Positions 1 to 5,784 of a stretch of DNA of 8,022 nucleotides are shown here, in pieces; position 1 is the stretch's first letter, and every line of letters begins with the position of its first letter. The position numbers were made by a program, and so were the translations under genes. The notes beneath the pieces were generated by a model. The model did no database searches, was not told the DNA's origin, and saw only the letters and a list, made by a program, of their open reading frames with translations. The DNA is from an uncultured Prevotella sp. GTDB taxonomy: Bacteria > Bacteroidota > Bacteroidia > Bacteroidales > Bacteroidaceae. The stretch is taken from positions 1 to 8,022 of the forward strand of contig CAMGFM010000051.1 in the NCBI GenBank assembly GCA_946055365.1. The letters run 5' to 3'.

Positions 1-165
1 AAAGGGGTTCTTTTGCCACCGTGAGTCGTTGCCTTACATTCATGAAGAGCCGCTCCTGCAATCACGGGGGCGTGAGACTGTGGCGGCACATCCACACATT
101 TATATTTATAGACATCATATTTTACAGGCAAAACATACAGGAACAGGAAAAAAACGACAATCACT
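1..165. other. Region upstream of ugd, no supported gene
   Basis: No convincing coding sequence is visible. Two plus-strand frames are open from the window edge (one to about 172, one to about 190), but both run into the ugd start and neither translation resembles a protein I know, so I do not call a partial gene. From about 100 to 165 the sequence turns AT-rich and then A-rich (a run of seven A around 149-155), which is typical of the translation-start region of Bacteroidales genes. A TATATTTA near 104-111 is a poor match to the TAnnTTTG promoter element and has no clear TTTG partner. The promoter of ugd may lie outside the window. Confidence 0.4.
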
Positions 166-1440
166 ATGGACAATAAAGAAAACATGAAAATAGCAGTTGC
201 TGGCACCGGCTATGTGGGTCTGAGCATTGCGACATTGCTCTCGCAGCATCATGAGGTGACAGCCGTGGACGTGGTGGCAGAAAAGGTGGAGAAACTGAGC
301 CGCCGCGTCTCTCCCATTAAGGACGACTATATAGAGGAGTATCTCAAGAAGCCAGAGCTGAAGTTCAAAGCCACGCTCGACGCAAGGGCGGCATACGCCG
401 ACGCCGATTTTGTGGTGATAGCCGCCCCCACCAACTACGACCCCGTGCGCAACTATTTTGACACCTCCCACGTGGAGGAGGTCATTGATCTTGTGACGGA
501 GGTCAATCCCGAGGCCGTGATGGTCATCAAAAGCACCATTCCCGTGGGCTACAGCCAGAGCCTGTTTGAGAAGCGCGGACGCAATCTGCGCCTGCTCTTC
601 TCCCCAGAGTTCCTGCGCGAGAGCAAGGCCCTCTATGACAACCTCTATCCGAGCCGCATCATAGTGGGATGTCCCGACAGCGGCATCTCCGACAACGCCT
701 ACATGCTCCTTGAAGCCGCCCGACGCTTTGCCGCCATGCTTCAGCACGCCGCGCTTAAGCCCGATGTAGAGACACTCATCATGGGCCTGACAGAGGCAGA
801 GGCCGTGAAGCTCTTCTCCAACACCTATCTCGCGCTGAGAGTGAGCTACTTCAACGAGCTTGACACATACGCCGAGATGAAGCATCTCGACACACAGTCA
901 ATCATACGTGGCGTGAGTCTCGACCCGCGCATAGGCGACCACTACAACAACCCGTCATTTGGCTATGGCGGCTACTGCCTGCCAAAGGACACAAAGCAGC
1001 TGCTTGCCAACTATAAGGACGTGCCAGAAAACCTCATTGAGGCCATTGTAGAGAGCAACCGCACCCGCAAGGACTTCATTGCGGACAGGGTGCTGAAGAA
1101 AGCCGGATATTATGACTATTTCAACCATGGCGACTGGAACCCCGAGGAGGAGCGTCATTGCGTGGTGGGCGTATATCGTCTCACAATGAAGTCAAACTCC
1201 GACAACTTCCGCCAAAGCAGCATCCAGGGTGTCATGAAACGCATAAAGGCAAAGGGCGCTGAGGTCGTGATCTACGAGCCCATGCTTGAGGACGGGGCAA
1301 CGTTCTTTGGCTCAAAGGTCGTCAACTCGCTCGAGAGGTTCAAGGACATGTGCAACGCTATCATCGCCAACCGCTATGACTCGTGCCTTGACGACGTGGC
1401 AGACAAGGTTTACACCAGAGACATATTCAAGAGAGACTGA
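166..1440 (+). CDS. ugd: UDP-glucose 6-dehydrogenase
   Basis: Cytoplasmic enzyme that oxidises UDP-glucose to UDP-glucuronate with two NAD+, supplying acidic sugar for capsule or O-antigen. Seen: N-terminal Rossmann motif GTGYVGLS (residues 13-20) with the NAD-ribose acidic residue in VTAVDV (D35); IKSTIPVG (121-128); FSPEFLRES (145-153) with the family glutamate; the central helix AEAVKLFSNTYLALRVSYFN (211-230) with conserved Lys and Asn; and the catalytic cysteine in GYCLPKDTK (C271, D275). The C-terminal UDP-binding domain carries VGVYRLTMKSNSDNFRQSS (334-352), typical of the short bacterial Ugd type. At 424 residues it is slightly longer than the roughly 390 of E. coli Ugd. The start is ambiguous: an in-frame ATG at 184 gives MKIAVAGTGYVG, where most homologues begin, and has an A-rich leader, so 184 may be the true start. 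It stops 8 nt before the next gene, which suggests one transcript. A UDP-N-acetyl sugar dehydrogenase is less likely given the motifs and length. Confidence 0.95.
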   Translation: MDNKENMKIAVAGTGYVGLSIATLLSQHHEVTAVDVVAEKVEKLSRRVSPIKDDYIEEYLKKPELKFKATLDARAAYADADFVVIAAPTNYDPVRNYFDTSHVEEVIDLVTEVNPEAVMVIKSTIPVGYSQSLFEKRGRNLRLLFSPEFLRESKALYDNLYPSRIIVGCPDSGISDNAYMLLEAARRFAAMLQHAALKPDVETLIMGLTEAEAVKLFSNTYLALRVSYFNELDTYAEMKHLDTQSIIRGVSLDPRIGDHYNNPSFGYGGYCLPKDTKQLLANYKDVPENLIEAIVESNRTRKDFIADRVLKKAGYYDYFNHGDWNPEEERHCVVGVYRLTMKSNSDNFRQSSIQGVMKRIKAKGAEVVIYEPMLEDGATFFGSKVVNSLERFKDMCNAIIANRYDSCLDDVADKVYTRDIFKRD

Positions 1441-1448
1441 CACCGACG

Positions 1449-2561
1449 ATGAGTACGCTCCACATTTTCAACCCCGAGCACGACATGGCTCTCGCCGCCG
1501 ATGCCGAGGTGTTTACTCCCCCTCATAACATACGCTGTTTATGCTCAGACATGGCGTTTTTGCCGGCTCTGTGGGCAGATGACGGCGATGTGGTGCTTGC
1601 TGATGATGTGGCAGGAGCCATGGAGGCGGTGCGCCATCTGTCAAGACACGCTGCCAGAGTGCGCTTTGCCACTGTCGGCGATGTGGCGTCGGGCATGGCC
1701 GGTCACATCACCTCTGTATCCCCATGGGGCTGGGACAAGGCTCTGGTGCGCAGGCTGCGTCCTGCGGCGGACTCTCTAAGAGGACTCGTGCCCGACGCTG
1801 CCCGGCTGTCGGCGTTGCGCGCCATGAGCCACAGGCGTTTTGCCGCGGAGCGTCTGCTCGCCCCGATAGTGGCAGACACGTGCGGCACGGTGGGTGAGAG
1901 CGTCTTTTGCGCGTCACTTGACGAGGTGCACCGCGAGGCAAGCCGCCATGCGTCGGGCGTGGTGCTGAAGATGCCGTGGAGCAGCAGCGGCCGCGGTGTG
2001 AGATATGCGCCCGCACATGGCATGGATGCCAACATGGAGGGCTGGGCGCAGAATGTCATAGCGCGTCAGGGAGGCATTATGGTGGAGCCAAGGTATGTCA
2101 ACGTGATGGACTTTGGCATGGAGTTTCACGCCGATGCGCATGGCGGCATACGCTACTGCGGCCTGTCGCTTTTCCTGACAGACAAGGGTGCCTACAAGGG
2201 CGGACTTATAGCGACGGAGGAACAGAAGCGAGATCTGTTGTCACGTTATGCAGACATGACATTGGTGGATGAGATCAGGCAAAAGATAGTGCAGACTCTG
2301 CAGCCGCTCATGTCGGGTGTATATGAAGGCCCGTTTGGGGTGGACATGATGATAGTGGCGGTGGCAGACGGCTGCGGTTTTCATGTGCATCCGTGTGTGG
2401 AGCTGAATCTGCGGCGCACCATGGGTCACGTGGCTATTGCCCTCTCGCCGTCCGTTCCGCAGCCTTGGCGTGTGATGAGCGTGGAGAGCGGAGACAGATG
2501 CAAGGTGTGTGTGCATGAGACAACGTATGATATGGTCAACACGTCTGTCGCAAGGCTCTGA
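1449..2561 (+). CDS. Uncharacterised ATP-grasp-like protein
   Basis: I recognise no named function. The 370-residue product has no signal peptide or membrane segment, so it is probably cytosolic. Seen: the N-terminus MSTLHIFNPEHDMALAAD, a signature I associate with a conserved Bacteroidales family; SPWGWDKAL (91-99); then a block resembling an ATP-grasp fold. That block has VVLKMPWSSSGRGVRY (171-186), with K174 and a Ser/Gly-rich loop as in the small ATP-binding loop; MVEPRYVNVMDFGMEF (211-226), with E213; GPFGVDMMIV (294-303), with D299; and HPCVELNLRRTMGHV (314-328), whose E318 and N320 fit the paired Mg2+-binding Glu/Asn. ATP-grasp enzymes join a carboxylate to an amine or thiol through an acyl-phosphate; the substrates here cannot be read from the sequence. 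It follows ugd by 8 nt in the same direction, so co-transcription is likely, and a role in decorating a polysaccharide precursor or in peptide ligation is possible but inferred. The ATP-grasp assignment rests on motif reading only. Confidence 0.8.
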   Translation: MSTLHIFNPEHDMALAADAEVFTPPHNIRCLCSDMAFLPALWADDGDVVLADDVAGAMEAVRHLSRHAARVRFATVGDVASGMAGHITSVSPWGWDKALVRRLRPAADSLRGLVPDAARLSALRAMSHRRFAAERLLAPIVADTCGTVGESVFCASLDEVHREASRHASGVVLKMPWSSSGRGVRYAPAHGMDANMEGWAQNVIARQGGIMVEPRYVNVMDFGMEFHADAHGGIRYCGLSLFLTDKGAYKGGLIATEEQKRDLLSRYADMTLVDEIRQKIVQTLQPLMSGVYEGPFGVDMMIVAVADGCGFHVHPCVELNLRRTMGHVAIALSPSVPQPWRVMSVESGDRCKVCVHETTYDMVNTSVARL

Positions 2562-2720
2562 CGGTAGCCTTGTCTGTGTGATGACTGCGGATGCGTATGT
2601 GTGACAGCTACTTGTATGTGTGGCGATAGCCCTGAGTCTGATTGACGGCAACGGTTGTGTCTGTGTTACGGCAACCGCATCTGTGTGACAGAGGCATACT
2701 GTGACTGCGGCATAGTGTAA
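2562..2720. other. TG-rich intergenic stretch with short repeats
   Basis: Non-coding DNA just after the ATP-grasp-like gene, rich in TGTG/TGAC words. Exact short repeats are visible: TGTGTGACAG at 2598-2607 and 2682-2691, and TGACTGCGG at 2582-2590 and 2702-2710, arranged as an outer and an inner pair. A weak hairpin, CGGTTG at 2652-2657 with CAACCG at 2672-2677, has a 14-nt loop and no T-tract, so I do not call it a terminator. No gene is supported on either strand. Confidence 0.45.
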
Positions 2721-2820
2721 AATTCAACACCTTTTCTTATGGCATATTCCGTCGCCCCATGAGCCTTGGCATGTTTAGGGCATATCGTTATAATCATTCC
2801 TGACAGTCTATGGACAAAGG

Positions 2821-2875
2821 AAAGAGGCACTATATTGTCGCCGAGTGGCACTTTGCGACAATATAGTGCCTCTTT
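2821..2875. terminator. 55-bp palindrome, possible bidirectional terminator
   Basis: A perfect 21-bp inverted repeat (arms 2821-2841 and 2855-2875) surrounds a 13-nt centre that is itself palindromic (AGTG G CACT centred on 2848). Overall 25 of 27 positions on each side pair. The right arm ends in CTCTTTGTTT and, read on the other strand, the left arm ends in CTCTTTCCTTT, so both directions give a strong stem followed by a moderately T-rich tail. Its place between the convergent ATP-grasp-like and DUF4838 genes suits a shared terminator, though it is 260 nt from the first stop and 177 nt from the second. It is built from units 1-3 of element A, so termination may be secondary. Confidence 0.5.
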
Positions 2876-2880
2876 GTTTA

Positions 2881-2922
2881 TGCAAAAGTGGCACTTTGTT
2901 GAGATCAAAGTGCCACCTTGCA
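2881..2922. repeat. Second hairpin of element A
   Basis: GTGGCACTTTG at 2888-2898 pairs perfectly with 2906-2916 across a 7-nt loop; a small internal bulge then leads to TGCAA (2881-2885) pairing with TTGCA (2918-2922). It is formed by units 4 and 5 of the palindrome row, which sit in opposite orientation. There is no T-tract. Confidence 0.6.
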
Positions 2923-2968
2923 GATGTGATGTTTCTCTATCAGGTTTGATAATGGTCTTGTTTCTACT

Positions 2969-3046
2969 AAGAGAACCGTCTCATGTCGCAAGAACCACCC
3001 CGTCCCTGCTACACGACTACGTCTCATCAAGAAAGAGAACCGTCTC
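2969..3046. repeat. Degenerate repeats resembling the adjacent gene's 3' end
   Basis: The 14-mer AAGAGAACCGTCTC occurs at 2969-2982 and again at 3033-3046; it contains a GAGA/TCTC inverted pair. The stretch 3009-3040 also resembles the last coding bases of the DUF4838 gene (about 3053-3080): both share CACGAC, TCTC, TCAAG, AAG and AACC in the same order. Read on the minus strand, the repeat encodes FLDET then stop, next to the real C-terminus FFLDEMVVE. This suggests a short tandem duplication past the stop codon that has decayed. Alternatively it is a second family of short intergenic repeats whose similarity to the gene end is coincidental. Confidence 0.5.
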
Positions 3047-3051
3047 GTTCC

Positions 3052-5259
3052 TTACTCCACGACCATCTCGTCAAGGAAGAACCATGCAGGATAGCCCACG
3101 CCGTAGTGCCATGAGGGGCAGAGTCCGAGGGTCTCTATATGCACCTTGATATATCTTGCCTTGACCTCAGACGGTGTTGACAGTATGGCAGGCGTGAACT
3201 TGACAGACGGGTCGCGGTCTTCGGCAAACTCGTGCCTGCCCATTTCAGTCCATGTGACATTGTCGTCGCTATAGTGGCATGTGACGCTCTTGGGCAGGAA
3301 TATCCATGCGCCGAGCTGGTGGAAGAAGTCTATTGTGACCTTGCTGAAGTGTTTGCTCTCTTTCATGTCAATCACGAAGTCTGCGTCGCGGCCTTTCCAT
3401 CCCACCCAGCTTTCAACGTAGGTTGTGCCTCCATACAGTCCGTCGGTAAGTGCCTTATCGGCAATGGGCATGTATCTGTCGTCGGGTGCGCTCGTCCATG
3501 TTATCTCTGCTCCCTTGGCCTTGTTGACGGTGGCTGATGGCAGGAAACGCTCCCTATATAGCGTGCAGTAGTCTTCCACGCGGTTGTTGCGCTCGTTGAG
3601 GGTGGTGACGCCAAATCTCCTACATGTGTTCTGGAATGTCATGAGGTCTCTGACCACTGTCTCGGTGTCGCTGTCGGGCATAGTCCTGGCTATCTCGAGC
3701 TTGCTGTATCTAAGCGGCAGTCTTGATATTTGCACATGTGCGAGTCTCGCGCTGTCGCCTGCCACGGCCTTTTCTGCGGCATCAAATAGCTCGTCATAGG
3801 TTTTGGTGAGCTGTGGGTTGAGCATACCGTTCTTGTGGGTCACTGGCGAGTCATATATCCACAGTTCCGTGCCGGAGGAGAGCAGTGCTCCCTGCAGGAG
3901 CTGCTGGTAGCGGTACATGTATCGTGCGGCATCGCCGTAATATCCTTGCATGAACGATGTCATGAGAGAGTCGGCGTCGAGATAGGGGTTCCACATGAGT
4001 TTCTCAATCATGTAGGCGCGCAGTTCTGCAAAGTCGGTGCCAAAGCTGCCGTTCACCTGCTCGAAGAGCATGGTGGCGTGGTTTTTCTTGAAAAGCTGTA
4101 TGTTTTTCTGCAATATGTGGAAGTTGGGGAATGGCGACACCATATTGTCAAAGTTGATGCCGTAGTCCCACACGAAGATGTTGTTTGATATGGCTGCCCA
4201 GCCCTCAAGAGCCTTTATGAAATACTGTCCCGAGGCATTGTCGGTGAGCGGCACCTCGCGCTTGCAGTCTATGTCACACAGCATGATATTGACATTGGGC
4301 AGTGGCTTGACATGCTTTGGAGGTGTCATGCTGAACAGATAGGCGAGGGTAGAGAACTGCTTGTCGGGAAATCTTGTGGCGAGCTTGTTCATGAAACGTA
4401 TTATCGGTCCTGAGGGACTGCCCTCATAGTCCATGACCTTCTTGCACTCCTCGCACTGGCAATAGGTGTCATTGCCATCGTTTTGGCTCACGCTGATCAT
4501 GTCTTTGTCAGGATTTGCCTTGAAAATGGAGTCAAGCCTGCCTGCCACTATCTCAAACACCTCGGGGTTGGTGAGACACCACTGGCTGTGATTGCCAGGC
4601 CTGCGCTCGCCGTTGATGTATGAGTAATACTCGGGGTGGTCTTTGCCATAGACCGATGCCGGCATAAGGCGGTCAAAGGTGTGCACCCACATGTTGTTGA
4701 TGAACATCTCCGACTGGTCGTGCGTGCGAAACCAGTTGGCATACACGGGATCTTGATTGCCATAGCTGAATGTCTGGCGGAACAAGAACGCAGGGGTCTC
4801 TGCCATGTGTATCTCTGGCAGGCTCAGTGTGGCTGAAGAGTTGTGGCGGTTTAGCACATAATAGTCCTTGGCGTAATAGTTGACGCCGAGATAGTTTTCG
4901 AGCAGGGCGGTCACACCGTATATTACGCCCTTGCCGCCTGCGCCCTTTATTTGCAGCACGCCGTCCTTGCATGTTATGCTAAAGCCGTCGTGCGAGGCTT
5001 CATGTGTGGTCCCGCCTATGAGTATGGAGCCTTTGCCTGTCTTGCCGTCGCTGATGATGGGGAGCTGTGCGCCCGACAGCTCCCTGACAAAGCGTTGCAA
5101 CAGTTCGGCTGCCTCGCGGTTATGGCTATTGTCTTCCACAAGGCGTATTTGTGCCTTGGGCTTTCCCTTGTCGGCGAGGGTCATTTGTGCTGACGCGGCG
5201 AGTGGCAATGATGCCAGCGCAAGCGTCATGAGTGCTGGTGTGAGGATGTTTTTTTTCAT
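3052..5259 (-). CDS. Secreted DUF4838 glycoside-hydrolase-like protein with discoidin tail
   Basis: A 735-residue exported protein. Seen: a signal peptide MKKNILTPALMTLALASLPLAASAQ, with no lipobox cysteine; an N-terminal region (about 30-150) like the alpha-glucuronidase-type N-terminal domain, including KGVIYGVTALLENYLGVNYY (110-129); a central DUF4838-like region (about 155-440) with NNMWVHTFDRLMP (188-200), WCLTNPEVF (227-235), SVSQNDGNDTYCQCEECKK (257-274, with a Cys-x-Cys-x-x-Cys cluster at 267-272) and FVWDYGINFDNM (362-373); and a C-terminal F5/8 type C (discoidin-like) domain (about 580-735). The family is thought to be glycan-active, but I know of no firm substrate and see no assignable catalytic pair. 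The Cys cluster could bind metal or form disulfides. It likely acts in the periplasm or on the cell surface. It is the only minus-strand gene here and is flanked by direct repeats A and B. Codons 2-4 contain a run of eight A, a possible slippage site. Its own promoter lies at 5378-5410. Confidence 0.85.
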   Translation of the reverse strand: MKKNILTPALMTLALASLPLAASAQMTLADKGKPKAQIRLVEDNSHNREAAELLQRFVRELSGAQLPIISDGKTGKGSILIGGTTHEASHDGFSITCKDGVLQIKGAGGKGVIYGVTALLENYLGVNYYAKDYYVLNRHNSSATLSLPEIHMAETPAFLFRQTFSYGNQDPVYANWFRTHDQSEMFINNMWVHTFDRLMPASVYGKDHPEYYSYINGERRPGNHSQWCLTNPEVFEIVAGRLDSIFKANPDKDMISVSQNDGNDTYCQCEECKKVMDYEGSPSGPIIRFMNKLATRFPDKQFSTLAYLFSMTPPKHVKPLPNVNIMLCDIDCKREVPLTDNASGQYFIKALEGWAAISNNIFVWDYGINFDNMVSPFPNFHILQKNIQLFKKNHATMLFEQVNGSFGTDFAELRAYMIEKLMWNPYLDADSLMTSFMQGYYGDAARYMYRYQQLLQGALLSSGTELWIYDSPVTHKNGMLNPQLTKTYDELFDAAEKAVAGDSARLAHVQISRLPLRYSKLEIARTMPDSDTETVVRDLMTFQNTCRRFGVTTLNERNNRVEDYCTLYRERFLPSATVNKAKGAEITWTSAPDDRYMPIADKALTDGLYGGTTYVESWVGWKGRDADFVIDMKESKHFSKVTIDFFHQLGAWIFLPKSVTCHYSDDNVTWTEMGRHEFAEDRDPSVKFTPAILSTPSEVKARYIKVHIETLGLCPSWHYGVGYPAWFFLDEMVVE

Positions 5260-5377
5260 TGTAATGTGTAGATGTTATGTTTTGATTGTATTAGATATTT
5301 ATGTCGTGGACATTCTGCGTCGCACTTGATTGGTTCTGTTTTTTTTATTTTATAAAGGCTTATTAGGTTATGATTCA

Positions 5378-5410
5378 CAAAATTAAAAAAAAATTCGGCA
5401 TAAACACAAA
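5378..5410 (-). promoter_or_regulatory. Bacteroidales-type promoter of the DUF4838 gene
   Basis: On the minus strand, TAATTTTG (plus-strand CAAAATTA, 5378-5385) matches the -7 consensus TAnnTTTG, and TTTG (plus-strand CAAA, 5407-5410) matches the -33 element. The gap is 21 nt, within the 19-21 nt described for Bacteroides promoters. Transcription would begin near 5371, giving a leader of roughly 110 nt before the start codon at 5259. The region is strongly AT-rich, with A and T tracts on both sides. Confidence 0.65.
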
Positions 5411-5429
5411 TAGGATAGTTTTTTTTTTA

Positions 5430-5437
5430 TACCTTTG
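5430..5437 (+). promoter_or_regulatory. Plus-strand -7 promoter element
   Basis: TACCTTTG fits TAnnTTTG exactly and follows a run of ten T (5419-5428). No TTTG is found 19-21 nt upstream, so only half of the promoter is convincing. If active it would start near 5444 and read through repeat element B into rfbC, giving a leader of about 340 nt. It lies about 20 bp from the -33 element of the divergent DUF4838 promoter, so the two could compete. Confidence 0.45.
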
Positions 5438-5539
5438 CATAAGGCAGGCAACGCCTCGGAAATTGTGGCAAACTCCTTTTCTCTTGGCTCAAACCGCCTT
5501 TGCATAAGGCTGTGCGAGCTTCTGAATGTGGGTTGTCAC
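5432..5539 (+). repeat. Short direct duplication spanning the -7 element
   Basis: CCTTTGCATAAGGC occurs exactly at 5432-5445 and 5497-5510, 65 bp apart. Similarity continues more weakly for about 20 further bases (matching GC, TC and GAA in register). The core is an imperfect inverted repeat (CCTT/AAGG). The first copy includes most of the TACCTTTG promoter element; in the second copy TA is replaced by CG, so it would not serve as a promoter. The second copy lies inside element B. Confidence 0.5.
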
Positions 5540-5641
5540 AATGCTTAGATGCTTCCCTTGCGTCAGATGTGGCACTTTTTTGTCACAGAGTGGCACTCTG
5601 TTGTCGTAAAGAGGCTCTTTGAGTAGCGTAAAGTGGCACTT
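5476..5641. repeat. Phased-palindrome repeat element, copy B
   Basis: Four palindromic units centred on G at 5572, 5593, 5614 and 5636 (spacings 21, 21, 22). The best are a 17-nt perfect palindrome at 5585-5601 (ACAGAGTG G CACTCTGT), AAAGAG G CTCTTT at 5608-5620 and AAGTG G CACTT at 5631-5641. Subtracting 2745 from each centre gives exactly the first four centres of copy A. The flank 5476-5515 matches copy A in roughly 60% of positions without gaps and fades after that. The minus-strand translation shares residues such as KCHF, KE-LY, VPL and RKGV with that of copy A but has an in-frame stop. Unlike copy A it lacks the long hairpin and the fifth unit. It lies between the DUF4838 and rfbC promoter regions, so it could bind a regulator. 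Confidence 0.7.
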
Positions 5642-5784
5642 CCCTGATATGAATAATCGTGTGCTGCTCATGACAGCCTAATGTGTCTCGGCTTGCACTG
5701 TCTTGTGCATAGACAGGCTGCGTCTCGGCATATACAATACATTTAAATATGACATATTAATAATCATCACATATTTTATTATAT
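5642..5784 (+). other. Upstream region of rfbC with nested hairpin
   Basis: CAGCCT (5674-5679) can pair with AGGCTG (5715-5720), enclosing a smaller stem TGCAC/GTGCA (5694-5698 with 5705-5709). GTCTCGGC occurs twice (5685-5692 and 5722-5729). From about 5730 the sequence becomes very AT-rich up to the start codon. TACATTTA (5738-5745) is one base short of TAnnTTTG and has no TTTG at the right distance. No gene is seen; a leader or weak promoter region is the best reading. Confidence 0.35.

Larger units (their letters stand above)
2731..2922. repeat. Phased-palindrome repeat element, copy A
   Basis: A row of five near-palindromic units of the type AAAGTGGCACTTT, each centred on a single G or C, at 2827, 2848, 2869, 2891 and 2913 (spacings 21, 21, 22, 22). 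The units are preceded by a flank from 2731 that is related to the flank of copy B. Copy B at 5476-5641 aligns without gaps at an offset of exactly 2745 bp, including the first four palindrome centres. On the minus strand the array reads as a seven-residue peptide repeat (KVPLGDN-like), which is why spurious short ORFs appear here; I regard this as a by-product. It lies between two convergent genes. REP/BIME-like repeats or an oligomeric protein-binding platform are the nearest known analogies; the identity is not established. Confidence 0.7.

Noticed and set aside
2..190. Open plus-strand frames entering from the left edge
   Set aside because: Two frames are open at once, both overlap the ugd start, and neither translation is recognisable, so a partial upstream gene is not supported.
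115..885. Minus-strand 256-residue ORF opposite ugd
   Set aside because: Lies in the shadow of a clearly recognisable dehydrogenase; the translation shows no motif or family signature.
2652..2677. Terminator directly after the ATP-grasp-like gene
   Set aside because: The stem is only 6 bp with a 14-nt loop and no following T-tract.
2666..2908. Minus-strand 80-residue ORF over element A
   Set aside because: Its length and seven-residue periodicity come from the 21-22 bp palindromic DNA repeats; the matching reading in element B has an in-frame stop. Treated as part of the repeat, not a gene.
2821..2922. CRISPR array
   Set aside because: The repeat period is only 21-22 bp, the units are palindromic rather than repeat-spacer, and no cas genes are present.
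5489..5671. Minus-strand 60-residue ORF over element B
   Set aside because: Same reason as for element A: repeat-derived wording, no family resemblance, and no promoter or start context of its own.
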